DNA of 64,000 nt from DATEDA01 sp963827595 (GCA_963827595.1 CAWHBT010000004.1:124001-188000), one strand, 5' to 3'; shown: positions 18,940 to 27,502, numbered from the stretch's first letter. The notes: generated from the letters alone by a model not told the origin. A program made the numbers and translations.

Positions 18940-19003
18940 GGCGCACGACTCGCTTCGCCGCTACACTTCGCGCCGGACCCTTTGGCGCGGACGATCCCTG
19001 CGA

Positions 19004-20131
19004 ATGAACGACACCCTTGAGCTCGCGCGCGCGCTCATCGCGCGGCGCTCGGTCACGCCGGACGACGGCGGCTGCCAGGAGCTGCTGGCGACGCGGCTCC
19101 GCCCCCTCGGATTCCACGTCGAACCGGTGGTCAGCAACGGCGTCACCAACCTCTGGGCCCGGCGCGGCACGCAGCCGCCGCTGGTCTGCTTCGCCGGCCA
19201 CACCGACGTCGTGCCGACCGGGCCGCTCGGTGAGTGGCGGTCCGATCCCTTCGCGCCGACCGAACGCGACGGGAAGCTCTTCGGCCGCGGAGCCGCGGAC
19301 ATGAAGACCTCGCTGGCCGCGTTCGTCACCGCGATCGAGGCGTTCGTCGGCGCGCGGCCGAATCACCGCGGCTCGATCGCGCTGCTGATCACCTCGGACG
19401 AGGAAGGCGTCGCGACCGACGGGACCGTGAAGGTCGTCGAACTCCTGCAGGGGCGCGGCGAGCACATCGACTACTGCGTCGTGGGGGAGCCGACTTCGGT
19501 CGACCGGCTCGGCGACACGATCAAGAGCGGCCGGCGCGGTTCGCTGTCGGGACGCCTGATCGTGAAGGGCGTCCAGGGCCACGTTGCGTACCCGGACCGG
19601 TCGCGCAACCCGATCCACCAGCTTGCGCCGGCGCTCGCCGAACTCGTGGCCACGGAGTGGGATCGGGGTACCGCGGACTTCCCGCCGACGAGCTGGCAGG
19701 TCTCCAACATCCACGGCGGGACGGGCGCGACGAACGTCATTCCGGGCGAGCTCGAGGTCGAGTTCAACTTCCGCTTCTCGACCGCCAGCACCGCTGAGGG
19801 CTTGAAGGCCGGCGTCAACGAAATCCTCACGCGTCATGGCCTCGACTACGCGATCGAATGGACGCTCGGCGGCGAGCCGTTCCTCACACCGCGCGGCGAG
19901 CTCGTCTCGGCAACGGTCGCCGCCATTAGGGAGATCACCGGGGTGACGGCCGAGGTGTCGACGACCGGCGGAACGTCGGACGGCCGGTTCATCAGGCGGA
20001 TCTGCCCGCAGGTCGTCGAGTGCGGCCCCGTCAACCAGTCCATCCACCGGCTGAACGAGCACATCGAGCTCGCCGCGATCGAGCCGCTGCGGCGGATCTA
20101 CGAGCGCGTGCTCGAGAAGCTGCTCGCTTGA
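19004..20131 (+). CDS. dapE: succinyl-diaminopimelate desuccinylase
   Basis: Zinc peptidase-family M20 enzyme releasing succinate from N-succinyl-LL-diaminopimelate, completing the succinylase segment with DapD and DapC. 375 residues. Metal-binding motifs: CFAGHTDVVPTG (His ligand), GRGAADMKTSLAAF (bridging Asp), TSDEEG (catalytic Glu pair), and the C-terminal CGPVNQSIHRLNEH. The dimerisation domain contains VKGVQGHVAYPDRSRNPIH. Its TGA overlaps the presumed TTG start of prmB. Confidence 0.97.
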   Translation: MNDTLELARALIARRSVTPDDGGCQELLATRLRPLGFHVEPVVSNGVTNLWARRGTQPPLVCFAGHTDVVPTGPLGEWRSDPFAPTERDGKLFGRGAADMKTSLAAFVTAIEAFVGARPNHRGSIALLITSDEEGVATDGTVKVVELLQGRGEHIDYCVVGEPTSVDRLGDTIKSGRRGSLSGRLIVKGVQGHVAYPDRSRNPIHQLAPALAELVATEWDRGTADFPPTSWQVSNIHGGTGATNVIPGELEVEFNFRFSTASTAEGLKAGVNEILTRHGLDYAIEWTLGGEPFLTPRGELVSATVAAIREITGVTAEVSTTGGTSDGRFIRRICPQVVECGPVNQSIHRLNEHIELAAIEPLRRIYERVLEKLLA

Positions 20132-21036
20132 CGCGGACAACGAGGCGCCGCGAGAGCGGACCGCGGACGGTCGCCGGGTGGTGGGAGGAGCTTGCCCGGC
20201 GGTTGGCGCGCGGGCGACTCTCCTTCGGTCACGGCACGCACGACGCGGGCGAGGAGGCTGCTTGGCTCCTGTGCCACGTCCTGCGACTCCCGTTTGATGC
20301 GCTTCCCGGCTCGCTCGGCCGCCCGGTCGGCGCCGCCGCCGCGCGTCGGCTCGAGCAGCTGGCCACGCGGCGAGTCAAGACCCGCGAACCGCTCGCCTAC
20401 GTCCTGCGCGAGGCGTGGCTCGCGGATCGCCGCTTCTACGTCGACCGGCGTGTCATCGTGCCGCGCTCGCACATCGCGGAGCTGCTGCCGGGCCGGCTCG
20501 CGCCGTGGCTGCCGTGGGGCGAGGCGACGAGAGTCCTCGATCTCGGCACCGGCTCGGGCTGCCTCGCGATCCTCGCCGCCCTCGCCTTCCCCAAGGCCCG
20601 TATCGACGCATCGGACGTGTCCGCCCCGGCGCTCGCCGTAGCGCGACGCAACGTGAAGTCGTATCGGCTCGGAAGACGCATCCGGCTGGTGCGGTCAGAC
20701 CTGTTCGCGGCACTGCCCGGGCAATACCAGCTCATCCTGTGCAATCCGCCTTATGTTCCCGCAGCCCGGATGCGCAGGCTTCCGGCCGAATACCGCGCCG
20801 AGCCGCGCCGCGCGCTCGACGGCGGACGCGATGGGCTGAGCTTCGTGCGCCGTTTGCTCGCCGAGGCCGCCGATCACCTCGCGGCGGACGGCGTGCTCGT
20901 GGCGGAAATCGGCGCGGGTCGCAGGACGCTGGAAAAGGCCTTCCCGCGCCTGCCGTTCACGTGGCTCGCCACGAGCGCCGGCCAAGGCCTGGTGTTCCTC
21001 CTCCGACGGACCGAGCTCGCCGCGCGCCGTCCGTAG
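20128..21036 (+). CDS. prmB: ribosomal protein L3 N5-glutamine methyltransferase
   Basis: SAM-dependent methyltransferase of the PrmB/HemK type that methylates a glutamine of ribosomal protein L3. 302 residues if translation starts at TTG 20128, which overlaps the dapE stop (TTGA); no ATG or GTG is available nearby in frame. SAM motif VLDLGTGSGCLAILAALAF and the catalytic NPPY in LCNPPYVPA are intact. The N-terminal helical part with GRLSFGHGTHDAGEEAAWL distinguishes PrmB from PrmC. The position after dapE and facing away from smc-zipA-ligA is typical of the class. Confidence 0.92.
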   Translation: MTRTTRRRESGPRTVAGWWEELARRLARGRLSFGHGTHDAGEEAAWLLCHVLRLPFDALPGSLGRPVGAAAARRLEQLATRRVKTREPLAYVLREAWLADRRFYVDRRVIVPRSHIAELLPGRLAPWLPWGEATRVLDLGTGSGCLAILAALAFPKARIDASDVSAPALAVARRNVKSYRLGRRIRLVRSDLFAALPGQYQLILCNPPYVPAARMRRLPAEYRAEPRRALDGGRDGLSFVRRLLAEAADHLAADGVLVAEIGAGRRTLEKAFPRLPFTWLATSAGQGLVFLLRRTELAARRP

Positions 21037-21058
21037 CGCACGCCGGGGCCTGCCGGCA

Positions 21059-22525
21059 TCACTTCGGGGGAGTCCGGCTCGCCGTGGTGTAGAGCTCCGC
21101 GAGCGGCACGACCCGTCCGTGCAGCGGCAGGATCTGGTCGACTGCGAGCTTCAATCGCTCGATGTTCTCGATCAGGTTCACGTTGTTCGCGTTCGGCGTC
21201 GCGGGCGGCTTCGCGTTCGGCGGGAGCGGCGTGTAAGCATCGGCTTCGATCAGCAGCCGCTCCTTCGGCAGATACACCATGAGGAACGTGTTGGTGTGGA
21301 CGCTGTTTGCGATCGGATGGACCTCGAGCGTGCGCGCGCCGTCGGTCAGCGTCGTCTTGGCGTCCACGCCCCTCACTGCCCCTTTCTTGCCGGACTTGGT
21401 GAGCCGGTCCGGCAGGATCTTCGCCGGGGTCGCGAGCGCGCGTTCGAAGTACGGCTTGCTCAGCGCATGGGTGATGATGGTCGCGCCCTCGGCGGCGGCG
21501 GCCCGCAGCCCGCCCGAATGATCGAAGTGAACGTGCGAGTTGATCACGTACCGGATCGGCTTGCCCGGGGCGAGCTTCTTCACCTCGTCGATCACCGGCG
21601 CCATGCGGTAGTCGCCGAGCGGCGCCTCGACGAGCACGATGTGATCCTTCATCTCGATCGCAACGCTGTTGTGGGAGCCACCGGCGATGTGCCAGACCCC
21701 GTCGGCCACCCTCTGGGCGGCGACGCGCTCGGTGGCGCCGCGCACCGTGTCCGGCACCTGGATGTCGGCCGGCGCGTTCGGCTGCACTTCCGTGACGGCA
21801 AGGTCGAGCGTCAGAAAGTCGCCCTGCGCCTGCTGGATCCGCATCGGGAATTTCACGCCACCGAAGTCGCGGTAGTCGGAATAGATGGCGCCGGCCGGGA
21901 CTTCGCCGAGCACGGCGTCGGGCAACCGGGACTCGACCCGCTCAACCAGGTAGTCCTTGTTGAGGAACGCCGTCGCGGTGAACTTGCCCGGTTCGGTGAA
22001 CGACAGCGCGGCGACCGGCCGGCCGTCCTTCGTCAGCCACTGCACGGTGGCGTTGTTTCGAATGGCAGCGTCGATCACGCCGTGCGGCGTCGTCCAGAGC
22101 TGGTGCGTCCGGTCGGCGACGAACCGCGGGCCAGAGACCGGCCCGGCCGCCACCTGGTTCCAGGCGAAGGTCCCGCTCAGGTACTGGTCGTTGCGCTGCT
22201 GGCCCGAGAGCGGGTATCCCCCACCGCCCTGCGGCTCGGCGCGGCTCAGGGTGATCTCGTCGCGCATCGACCCGGTCGCGTAGTTGATCGTGCGGGTCTG
22301 GTTGTGGACGGTGATCTTCGGCCAGGGTCCGCCGGGCGTGTAGGCCTGCCCGAAGCTGTACCCGGTGCCTTCGCCGGCGTAGCGGATCGTCTTCGGGTCG
22401 CCCATTGCGGCGGATGCGCGCTTGAGGACAACGGCGGCCGAGTCCTGCGCGAGCCCGGCGTGCGGAAGGAAGGCGAGCGCGCCGATCGACAAGGCCAACC
22501 CGGTGACCAGGGTGCTACGGGACAT
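21059..22525 (-). CDS. exported metallo-beta-lactamase-fold hydrolase
   Basis: 488 residues from ATG 22525, which has an excellent AAAGGAGGGG ribosome-binding site; the open frame upstream is spurious. A signal peptide (MSRSTLVTGLALSIGALAF ending near AGLAQ) points to export. The first 250 residues are an unassigned beta-rich domain with repeated GG and aromatic motifs. The second half is a metallo-beta-lactamase domain with the zinc motif HVHFDHSGG near residue 331, further histidines in IITHALSKPYF and NSVHTNTFLMVYLP, and HGRVVPLAE. No lactamase or lactonase specificity can be read. Monocistronic; it converges on prmB with a gap of 22 bases. Confidence 0.8.
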   Translation of the reverse strand: MSRSTLVTGLALSIGALAFLPHAGLAQDSAAVVLKRASAAMGDPKTIRYAGEGTGYSFGQAYTPGGPWPKITVHNQTRTINYATGSMRDEITLSRAEPQGGGGYPLSGQQRNDQYLSGTFAWNQVAAGPVSGPRFVADRTHQLWTTPHGVIDAAIRNNATVQWLTKDGRPVAALSFTEPGKFTATAFLNKDYLVERVESRLPDAVLGEVPAGAIYSDYRDFGGVKFPMRIQQAQGDFLTLDLAVTEVQPNAPADIQVPDTVRGATERVAAQRVADGVWHIAGGSHNSVAIEMKDHIVLVEAPLGDYRMAPVIDEVKKLAPGKPIRYVINSHVHFDHSGGLRAAAAEGATIITHALSKPYFERALATPAKILPDRLTKSGKKGAVRGVDAKTTLTDGARTLEVHPIANSVHTNTFLMVYLPKERLLIEADAYTPLPPNAKPPATPNANNVNLIENIERLKLAVDQILPLHGRVVPLAELYTTASRTPPK

Positions 22526-22626
22526 CGACCCCTCCTTTGATTGTTGGCGATAGACCCGGAGCAAACACCCTGGCGCGGGATTTCTTCCGCGCATCTCGGG
22601 ACCCCCGGACGAGTCAGACACGAAAG

Positions 22627-22651
22627 AAAGGCCACCCGGTGGTGGCCTTTC
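22627..22651 (-). terminator. intrinsic terminator of the tRNA cluster
   Basis: AAAGGCCACC and GGTGGCCTTT form a ten-base-pair stem with a four-base loop; on the minus strand it is followed by CTTTCGTG. It lies just after the tRNA-His 3' end and before the MBL-fold gene, so it ends tRNA transcription. Confidence 0.65.
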
Positions 22652-22656
22652 GTGTC

Positions 22657-22732
22657 TGGGGTGGCTAGTGGGATTCGAACCCACGACAACCGGAATCACA
22701 ATCCGGGACTCTACCCCTGAGCTATAGCCACC
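22657..22732 (-). tRNA. tRNA-His (GTG anticodon)
   Basis: The minus strand folds as a cloverleaf with acceptor GTGGCTA/TAGCCAC, D-arm AGCTCAGGGGTAGAG, anticodon arm CCCGGATTGTGATTCCGG with GTG in the loop, T-arm GTGGGTTCGAATCCCAC and an encoded CCA. The additional G before position 1 and discriminator C73 are the identity marks of tRNA-His. Last gene of the Pro-Arg-His cluster. Confidence 0.97.
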
Positions 22733-22761
22733 GTTGTGCGCAAACCTCGGGCCCGCGCGAC

Positions 22762-22838
22762 TGGCGTGCCCGACAGGAATCGAACCTGTAACCCCCAGCT
22801 TAGAAGGCTGGTGCTCTATCCGATTGAGCTACGGGCAC
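22762..22838 (-). tRNA. tRNA-Arg (TCT anticodon)
   Basis: Cloverleaf on the minus strand: acceptor GTGCCCG/CGGGCAC, D-arm with AATCGGA, anticodon arm CCAGCCTTCTAAGCTGG with TCT, T-arm ACAGGTTCGATTCCTGT, discriminator G and encoded CCA. It reads AGA/AGG codons, which are rare in this GC-rich genome yet concentrated in the AT-rich patch of smc. Confidence 0.97.
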
Positions 22839-22879
22839 TTCCGCCCGGCACGCCCCGCGACCACCGCGTGGCGCGGAAC

Positions 22880-22956
22880 TGGTCGGGGTGGAGAGATTCG
22901 AACTCCCGACATCTTGCTCCCAAAGCAAGCGCGCTACCAGGCTGCGCCACACCCCG
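22880..22956 (-). tRNA. tRNA-Pro (TGG anticodon)
   Basis: Cloverleaf on the minus strand: acceptor CGGGGTG with 3' partner CACCCCG, D-arm GCGCAGCCTGGTAGCGC, anticodon arm TTGCTTTGGGAGCAA with TGG, T-arm CGGGAGTTCGAATCTCTC, discriminator A and encoded CCA. First gene of the cluster, about ten bases after the predicted transcription start. Confidence 0.97.
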
Positions 22957-22972
22957 CCGCGAGAAGGGGCGT

Positions 22973-23002
22973 AGTTTACGCGCGCCGGCGAACGCCGGTC
23001 AA
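22973..23002 (-). promoter_or_regulatory. stable-RNA-type promoter of the tRNA cluster
   Basis: Minus strand: TTGACC (23002-22997), 18-base spacer, TAAACT (22978-22973), followed by the GC-rich discriminator ACGCCCC. A strong -35 with a GC-rich discriminator is the hallmark of promoters under ppGpp/DksA stringent control. The divergent neighbour is dksA itself. Confidence 0.6.
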
Positions 23003-23030
23003 CGCGGTGCACAATCGGGCACTTTTGCGC

Positions 23031-23059
23031 TTGCCGCGCCCCGTTCCTTCTGGCATAAA
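23031..23059 (+). promoter_or_regulatory. candidate dksA promoter
   Basis: TTGCCG (23031-23036), 17-base spacer, CATAAA (23054-23059), with the expected start near 23066, about 30 bases ahead of the dksA ATG. Back to back with the tRNA promoter about 30 bases away. Confidence 0.5.
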
Positions 23060-23094
23060 GGCCCGTTGATTTTTTGGGCCGAAGAGCGTTCGAG

Positions 23095-23520
23095 ATGTCG
23101 ATCGATACCCTGCACCAGCAGTTCCCGCCCTACGTGCCGAAAAAGGGCGAGGAGTACATGAGTGCCCGGCAGCGCGCGCACTTCAAGCAGGTGCTCGCGG
23201 CGCTGCGCGAGGACCTGTCCGCCGATATCGAGCGGACCGTCCACGCGATGCAGGATGAAGCAACCGTGTTTGCCGACCCGAACGACCGCGCGAGCCAGGA
23301 ATCGGACATCGCACTCGAGCTCCGCAACCGCGACCGCGAGCGCAAGCTCATCAAGAAGATCACCCAGACGATCGCGCGGATCGACGCCGAGGACTATGGC
23401 TACTGCGACAGCTGCGGGGCCGAGATCGGGCTGCAGCGTCTGGAGGCGCGGCCGACTGCGACGCTCTGCATCGACTGCAAGACGCTCGAGGAGATGCGGG
23501 AGCGTCAGGTCGGGAAGTAG
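23095..23520 (+). CDS. dksA: RNA polymerase-binding transcription factor DksA
   Basis: Binds the RNA polymerase secondary channel and, with ppGpp, tunes rRNA, tRNA and amino acid promoters. 141 residues from ATG 23095 (MSIDTLHQQFPPYVPKKGEE); a TTG 21 bases upstream is less likely. The coiled-coil with the acidic tip is DEATVFADPNDRASQESD, and the C-terminal zinc finger has all four cysteines (YCDSCGAEIG...CIDCK), so this is the zinc-containing form. An intrinsic terminator follows at once. Confidence 0.97.
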   Translation: MSIDTLHQQFPPYVPKKGEEYMSARQRAHFKQVLAALREDLSADIERTVHAMQDEATVFADPNDRASQESDIALELRNRDRERKLIKKITQTIARIDAEDYGYCDSCGAEIGLQRLEARPTATLCIDCKTLEEMRERQVGK

Positions 23521-23540
23521 CCGTCTCGCCGCCGCAAACG

Positions 23541-23566
23541 AAAGGGGCCTCGCGAGGCCCCTTTTC
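23541..23566. terminator. bidirectional terminator between dksA and pnp
   Basis: AAAGGGGCCTCGCGAGGCCCCTTTT is a perfect inverted repeat with T-tracts on both strands. It lies between the convergent dksA stop (23520) and pnp stop (23590) and can end both transcripts. Confidence 0.85.
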
Positions 23567-23589
23567 TGTCAGCGCAACGTCGCGCGCTT

Positions 23590-25707
23590 TCAGCCCGACG
23601 ACTCCGCCGCAGCGGGCTGCTGCTCGGCGATCGCTTTCATCGACAGCCGCACGCGCCCCTTCTCGTCCGACTCCAGCACTTTCACCTTCACCTGCTGCCC
23701 TTCCTTGAGGTGGTCGGAGACGTTGTTGACGCGCTGGTGGCTGATCTGCGAGATGTGCAGCAGTCCGTCCTTGCCGGGCAACAGGCTCACGATCGCGCCG
23801 AAATCGAGCAGCCGCAGCACCGTTCCGTTGTAGATCTTGCCGACCTCGACCTCGGCGACGATCTCCTGGATCTTGCGCCTGGCGGCCTCGCCGCCCTCGC
23901 TGCTGACGCTGGCGATGCTGATCGTCCCGTCGTCGGCGATCTCGATCGTGGTGCCGGTCTCCTCCTGGATGCCGCGCACCACCACGCCGCCCTTGCCGAT
24001 GACGTCGCGGATCTTCTCGGGGTTGATCTTGATCTTGATGATCCGCGGCGCGAAGGTCGACACCTCGGCGCGCGAGCCTTCGAGCGCCTGCTTCATGTAG
24101 GCGAGGATGTGCAGCCGGCCTTCATGGGCCTGGGCGAGGGCGATCTGCATGATCTCCTTGGTGATCCCCTCGATCTTGATGTCCATCTGGAGCGCGGTGA
24201 TGCCCCGCTCGGTCCCGGCGACCTTGAAGTCCATGTCGCCGAGGTGGTCCTCGTCGCCGAGAATGTCGCTCAGCACTGCGAACCGCTTGCCCTCCTTGAT
24301 CAGCCCCATGGCAATGCCGGCGACGTGCGCCTTCATCGGCACGCCGGCATCCATCAGCGCGAGGCTCCCGCCGCACACCGAAGCCATCGACGAGGAACCG
24401 TTCGACTCGGTGATCTCGGACACCACGCGGATCGAGTAGGCGAACTCCTCCTGGCTCGGCAGCATCGCCACCAGCGCCCGCTTGGCGAGCCGGCCGTGGC
24501 CGATCTCGCGGCGCTTCGGCGGTCCCATGCGGCCGGTCTCGCCGGTCGCGTACGGCGGCATGTTGTAGTGGAGCATGAAGCGCTCCTTGTACTCGCCCGC
24601 GAGCGCGTCGATGATCTGCTCGTCGCGGCCGGTCCCGAGCGTCGCGATGACGAGCGCCTGGGTCTCGCCGCGCGTGAAGAGGGCCGAACCGTGAGTGCGG
24701 GGCAGGACGCCCGCGCGGGCCGAGATCGGCCGCACCGTGCGCGTGTCGCGGCCGTCGATGCGCGGCTCGCCGTCGAGGATCTGGCTGCGGACGATCTTCG
24801 CTTCGAGGTTGAACAGGAGGTCCTTGACGTGGCTCGGATCGGGCGGAGGCTCGGCGCCCGCGACCGCCTCCAGCGTGCGCTTCCGGATCTCTTCCAGGCG
24901 CGCGTTGCGGGCCTGCTTCTGCTTGATGCGGAAGGCTTCACGGAGATCGTTCTCCGCGAGCTCGGTCACCTTCGCAACCAGCGTCGCCTCCTTCGCCGGC
25001 GCCTGCCACTCCCAGGCCGGGCGACCGGCCTCGTCGGCGAGCGCGTTGATCGCGCTGATCGCGGTCTGCATCTGCTGGTGGCCGAAGACCACCGCGCCCA
25101 GCATCACCTCCTCGGACAGCTCCTGCGCCTCCGACTCCACCATCAGCACCGCGTGCTCCGTTCCCGCCACGACCAGGTTCAGCTTCGAATCCTTGAGCTG
25201 GGTCGCGGTGGGGTTGAGCACGTACTGCCCGTCAAGGTAGCCCACGCGCGCCGCGCCGATCGGGCCGTTGAACGGGATGCCGGAGAGCGCGAGCGCGGCG
25301 GAGACGCCGATCATCGCGGGAACGTCGGAGTCGACCTCCGGGTTCACCGACATCACCGTCGCGACGACCTGGATCTCGTGGTAGAAGCCGTCCGGGAAGA
25401 GCGGCCGGATCGGGCGATCGATGAGCCGCGAGGTCAGCGTGTCCTTCTCGGACGGCTTGCCCTCGCGCTTGAAGAAACCGCCGGGGATCTTCCCCGCCGC
25501 ATAGTATTTCTCGAGGTAGTCGACCGTGAGCGGGAGGAAGTCCACGTTGGGACGGGGCGCCTTGGACGCGACCACGGCGCAGAGCACGACCGAGTCGTCC
25601 ATGCTGACGAGGACCGAGCCGGACGCCTGGCGCGCGATCTCGCCGGTCTCGAGCGTTACCTGGTGGGCGCCGTAGGAAAATGTCTTCTTGACGGGGTTCA
25701 ATGCCAT
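23590..25707 (-). CDS. pnp: polyribonucleotide nucleotidyltransferase (PNPase)
   Basis: 3'-to-5' phosphorolytic exoribonuclease, usually in the RNA degradosome. About 705 residues: two RNase PH-like domains (KIPGGFFKREGKPSEKDTL and later GTGRDEQIIDALAGEYKER), then KH (IRDVIGKGGVVVRGIQEETG) and S1 (GKIYNGTVLRLLDFGAIV). The ATG at 25707 directly abuts the AAGGAG sequence, while a TTG six bases further in (25701) has ideal spacing and would give MNPVKKTFSYG, resembling the start of E. coli PNPase. The true start may therefore be 25701. Downstream of rpsO as in most proteobacteria. Confidence 0.97.
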   Translation of the reverse strand: MALNPVKKTFSYGAHQVTLETGEIARQASGSVLVSMDDSVVLCAVVASKAPRPNVDFLPLTVDYLEKYYAAGKIPGGFFKREGKPSEKDTLTSRLIDRPIRPLFPDGFYHEIQVVATVMSVNPEVDSDVPAMIGVSAALALSGIPFNGPIGAARVGYLDGQYVLNPTATQLKDSKLNLVVAGTEHAVLMVESEAQELSEEVMLGAVVFGHQQMQTAISAINALADEAGRPAWEWQAPAKEATLVAKVTELAENDLREAFRIKQKQARNARLEEIRKRTLEAVAGAEPPPDPSHVKDLLFNLEAKIVRSQILDGEPRIDGRDTRTVRPISARAGVLPRTHGSALFTRGETQALVIATLGTGRDEQIIDALAGEYKERFMLHYNMPPYATGETGRMGPPKRREIGHGRLAKRALVAMLPSQEEFAYSIRVVSEITESNGSSSMASVCGGSLALMDAGVPMKAHVAGIAMGLIKEGKRFAVLSDILGDEDHLGDMDFKVAGTERGITALQMDIKIEGITKEIMQIALAQAHEGRLHILAYMKQALEGSRAEVSTFAPRIIKIKINPEKIRDVIGKGGVVVRGIQEETGTTIEIADDGTISIASVSSEGGEAARRKIQEIVAEVEVGKIYNGTVLRLLDFGAIVSLLPGKDGLLHISQISHQRVNNVSDHLKEGQQVKVKVLESDEKGRVRLSMKAIAEQQPAAAESSG

Positions 25708-25827
25708 CTCCTTCCGAGTCGGAGCGCCGGCAGCACACCTTCCGGTGCGACGGGACGTGGCAGGCGGGGCGGAACGGGTTGCGGGAGCCGACGCCTCCGG
25801 ACGAGGTCCAGCGGGCGCGGGCGATCG

Positions 25828-26097
25828 TTACTTGCGCAGGCCAAGTTGCTCGATCAGGGCGCGGTAGTTGTCGGCGTCGGTGCGCTTGAGGTAGTCCAGC
25901 ATCTTGCGCCGCTGGCTCACCATCTTGAGCAGCCCGCGCCGGGAGTGGTGGTCCTTCACGTGGGTCTTGAAGTGATCGGTCAAGCCGTTGATGCGCGCCG
26001 TGAGGAGCGCGATCTGCACCTGCGGCGAGCCGGTGTCGCCGGCCTGCCGTCGGTGGCTCTCGATGATCTTCGCCTTGTCGGCGGTCGTGACGGCCAT
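25828..26097 (-). CDS. rpsO: 30S ribosomal protein S15
   Basis: Primary rRNA-binding protein of the small subunit platform. 89 residues from ATG 26097 (MAVTTADKAKIIESHRRQAG), with GSPQVQIALLTARINGLTDH and HHSRRGLLKMVSQRRKMLDY, all family signatures. GGAGGCAACAAGG precedes the start. The 120-base gap to pnp is GC-rich and can fold, the place where rpsO-pnp messages are often processed, but I see no clear terminator. Confidence 0.98.
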   Translation of the reverse strand: MAVTTADKAKIIESHRRQAGDTGSPQVQIALLTARINGLTDHFKTHVKDHHSRRGLLKMVSQRRKMLDYLKRTDADNYRALIEQLGLRK

Positions 26098-26156
26098 CCT
26101 TGTTGCCTCCTGGGAAACGGCGGATTTTAGCCCGAGATCAACGCCTTTCACAAGGT

Positions 26157-27098
26157 TTACGCGGCGGTGCGAACGGCCGCCGGCGAAGCCGCGTCCTGCC
26201 GCACCAGCCGGTGCGGCCGTAGCGCGCCGCCATCGATCTCGCCGATCCCGATGAACGCGCCGTCGGCGTGGTAGACGCGGAACCGGGCACCGGCGGCCAG
26301 GGACGGCGCTGCCACCGCCTGGCCGCAGCGAAATCTCGCTGCCTCGGGCTCGGCGACCGCCAGCACCGGGAGGTGTCCCACCAAGGCGTCGAGGGGCTGC
26401 AGGTGCGCATCGCGTGCATCGGGACCAAGCGCCTCGAGCGCGGACAACCCCACTGCGTCGGCGATCGCGAACCTGCCGACGGCCGTGCGCCGCAGCCCGG
26501 CGACGTGCGCGCCGCAACCCAGCTCGCGCCCGAGGTCTTCGGCCAGGGTGCGCACGTAGGTGCCCTTGCTGCACCGGACCGTCACGTCGAGACGGTCGCC
26601 GCCGAAGCGGCGCAGCGCGAGCTCGTGGATCGTGACCGCCCGCGGCGGCCGCTCGACCACTTCGCCCGCCCGCGCGTACTTGTACAGCGGACGACCCTCG
26701 TGCTTCAGTGCGGAGTACGCCGGCGGCACCTGGGAAATACGCCCGTGAAATCGCGCCAGGACCCGTTCGACTTCGGCCGTCCCGAGCGCGACCGGGCGCC
26801 GCTCGAGGATCGCGCCTTCGGCGTCGCCGGTCGTCGTGGTCACGCCGAGCGCGATCTCGGCCGCGTAGGTCTTGTCGGCGTCCAGCAGCTCGGCGCCGAA
26901 CTTGGTCGCTTCGCCGAACAGGCACGGCAGGAGGCCGGTGGCGAGCGGATCGAGCGTCCCGCTGTGTCCGCCCTTCTCCGCCCGGTAGAGCCGCCGCGCC
27001 GCCTGCAGGGCGGCATTCGAGCTCATCCCCGGCGGCTTGTCGAGAAGCAGCACGCCGTCGACCCGACGCCAGGAGACGCGCGCGCGACCCGCACTCAC
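26157..27098 (-). CDS. truB: tRNA pseudouridine(55) synthase
   Basis: Converts U55 in the T-loop of tRNAs to pseudouridine. 313 residues, catalytic D50 in GGHSGTLDPLATGLLP, N-terminal DGVLLLDKPPGMSSN, and RCSKGTYVRTLAEDLG; a PUA-like C-terminal domain follows (LEALGPDARDAHLQPLDALV onwards). Its start overlaps the rbfA stop by four bases, so translation is coupled in the nusA-infB-rbfA-truB-rpsO run. Confidence 0.97.
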   Translation of the reverse strand: MSAGRARVSWRRVDGVLLLDKPPGMSSNAALQAARRLYRAEKGGHSGTLDPLATGLLPCLFGEATKFGAELLDADKTYAAEIALGVTTTTGDAEGAILERRPVALGTAEVERVLARFHGRISQVPPAYSALKHEGRPLYKYARAGEVVERPPRAVTIHELALRRFGGDRLDVTVRCSKGTYVRTLAEDLGRELGCGAHVAGLRRTAVGRFAIADAVGLSALEALGPDARDAHLQPLDALVGHLPVLAVAEPEAARFRCGQAVAAPSLAAGARFRVYHADGAFIGIGEIDGGALRPHRLVRQDAASPAAVRTAA

Positions 27099-27484
27099 CG
27101 CGACCGCCGCCGGCGACGCGGCGCCTGCCGCGCGGCGTCGCTCGCCACGGCCTCCTCGATCAGGTGCGTGAGCCGGATGCCCGACTCCACCGACCCGTCA
27201 TAGAAAAAGTGGAGCTCCGGCACGTTGTGAGTCTTGAGCCGCGCACCGAGCATCGTGCGCAGGAAACCGGCGGCGCGCGCGAGCCCCTGCAGCGTCTCCT
27301 CGCGGCGCTCCGCCTCCGCGAGCGAGGTGAAGAACACCTTCGCGTGCGCGAGATCCGACGCGACCTCCACGCCGGTCAGCGTGATCATGCCGACGCGCGG
27401 ATCCTTGAGCTCGAGCCGCAGGATCTCGGCGAGCTCGCGCTGGATCTGGTCGGCGACGCGGCGGCGCCGCTGGGGGTTGGCCAC
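27095..27484 (-). CDS. rbfA: 30S ribosome-binding factor A
   Basis: Cold-shock-related factor for late 16S rRNA maturation. 129 residues with the small KH-like fold: RVADQIQRELAEILRLELKD, DPRVGMITLTGVEVASDLAH and PELHFFYDGSVESG. The C-terminus is a short arginine-rich tail. It lies 18 bases after infB and overlaps truB by four bases. Confidence 0.95.
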   Translation of the reverse strand: MANPQRRRRVADQIQRELAEILRLELKDPRVGMITLTGVEVASDLAHAKVFFTSLAEAERREETLQGLARAAGFLRTMLGARLKTHNVPELHFFYDGSVESGIRLTHLIEEAVASDAARQAPRRRRRSR

Positions 27485-27502
27485 GGTCGCTCGCGGCGCT
27501 CG

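Noticed and set aside
23055..23086. GGCCC...GGGCC with T-run upstream of dksA as a terminator
   Set aside because: The stem is only five pairs with the T-run inside the loop, so it does not have terminator geometry and lies in the dksA leader.
22736..23161. Open frames across the tRNA cluster
   Set aside because: They read through three clear cloverleaf tRNA genes and the tRNA/dksA promoters.
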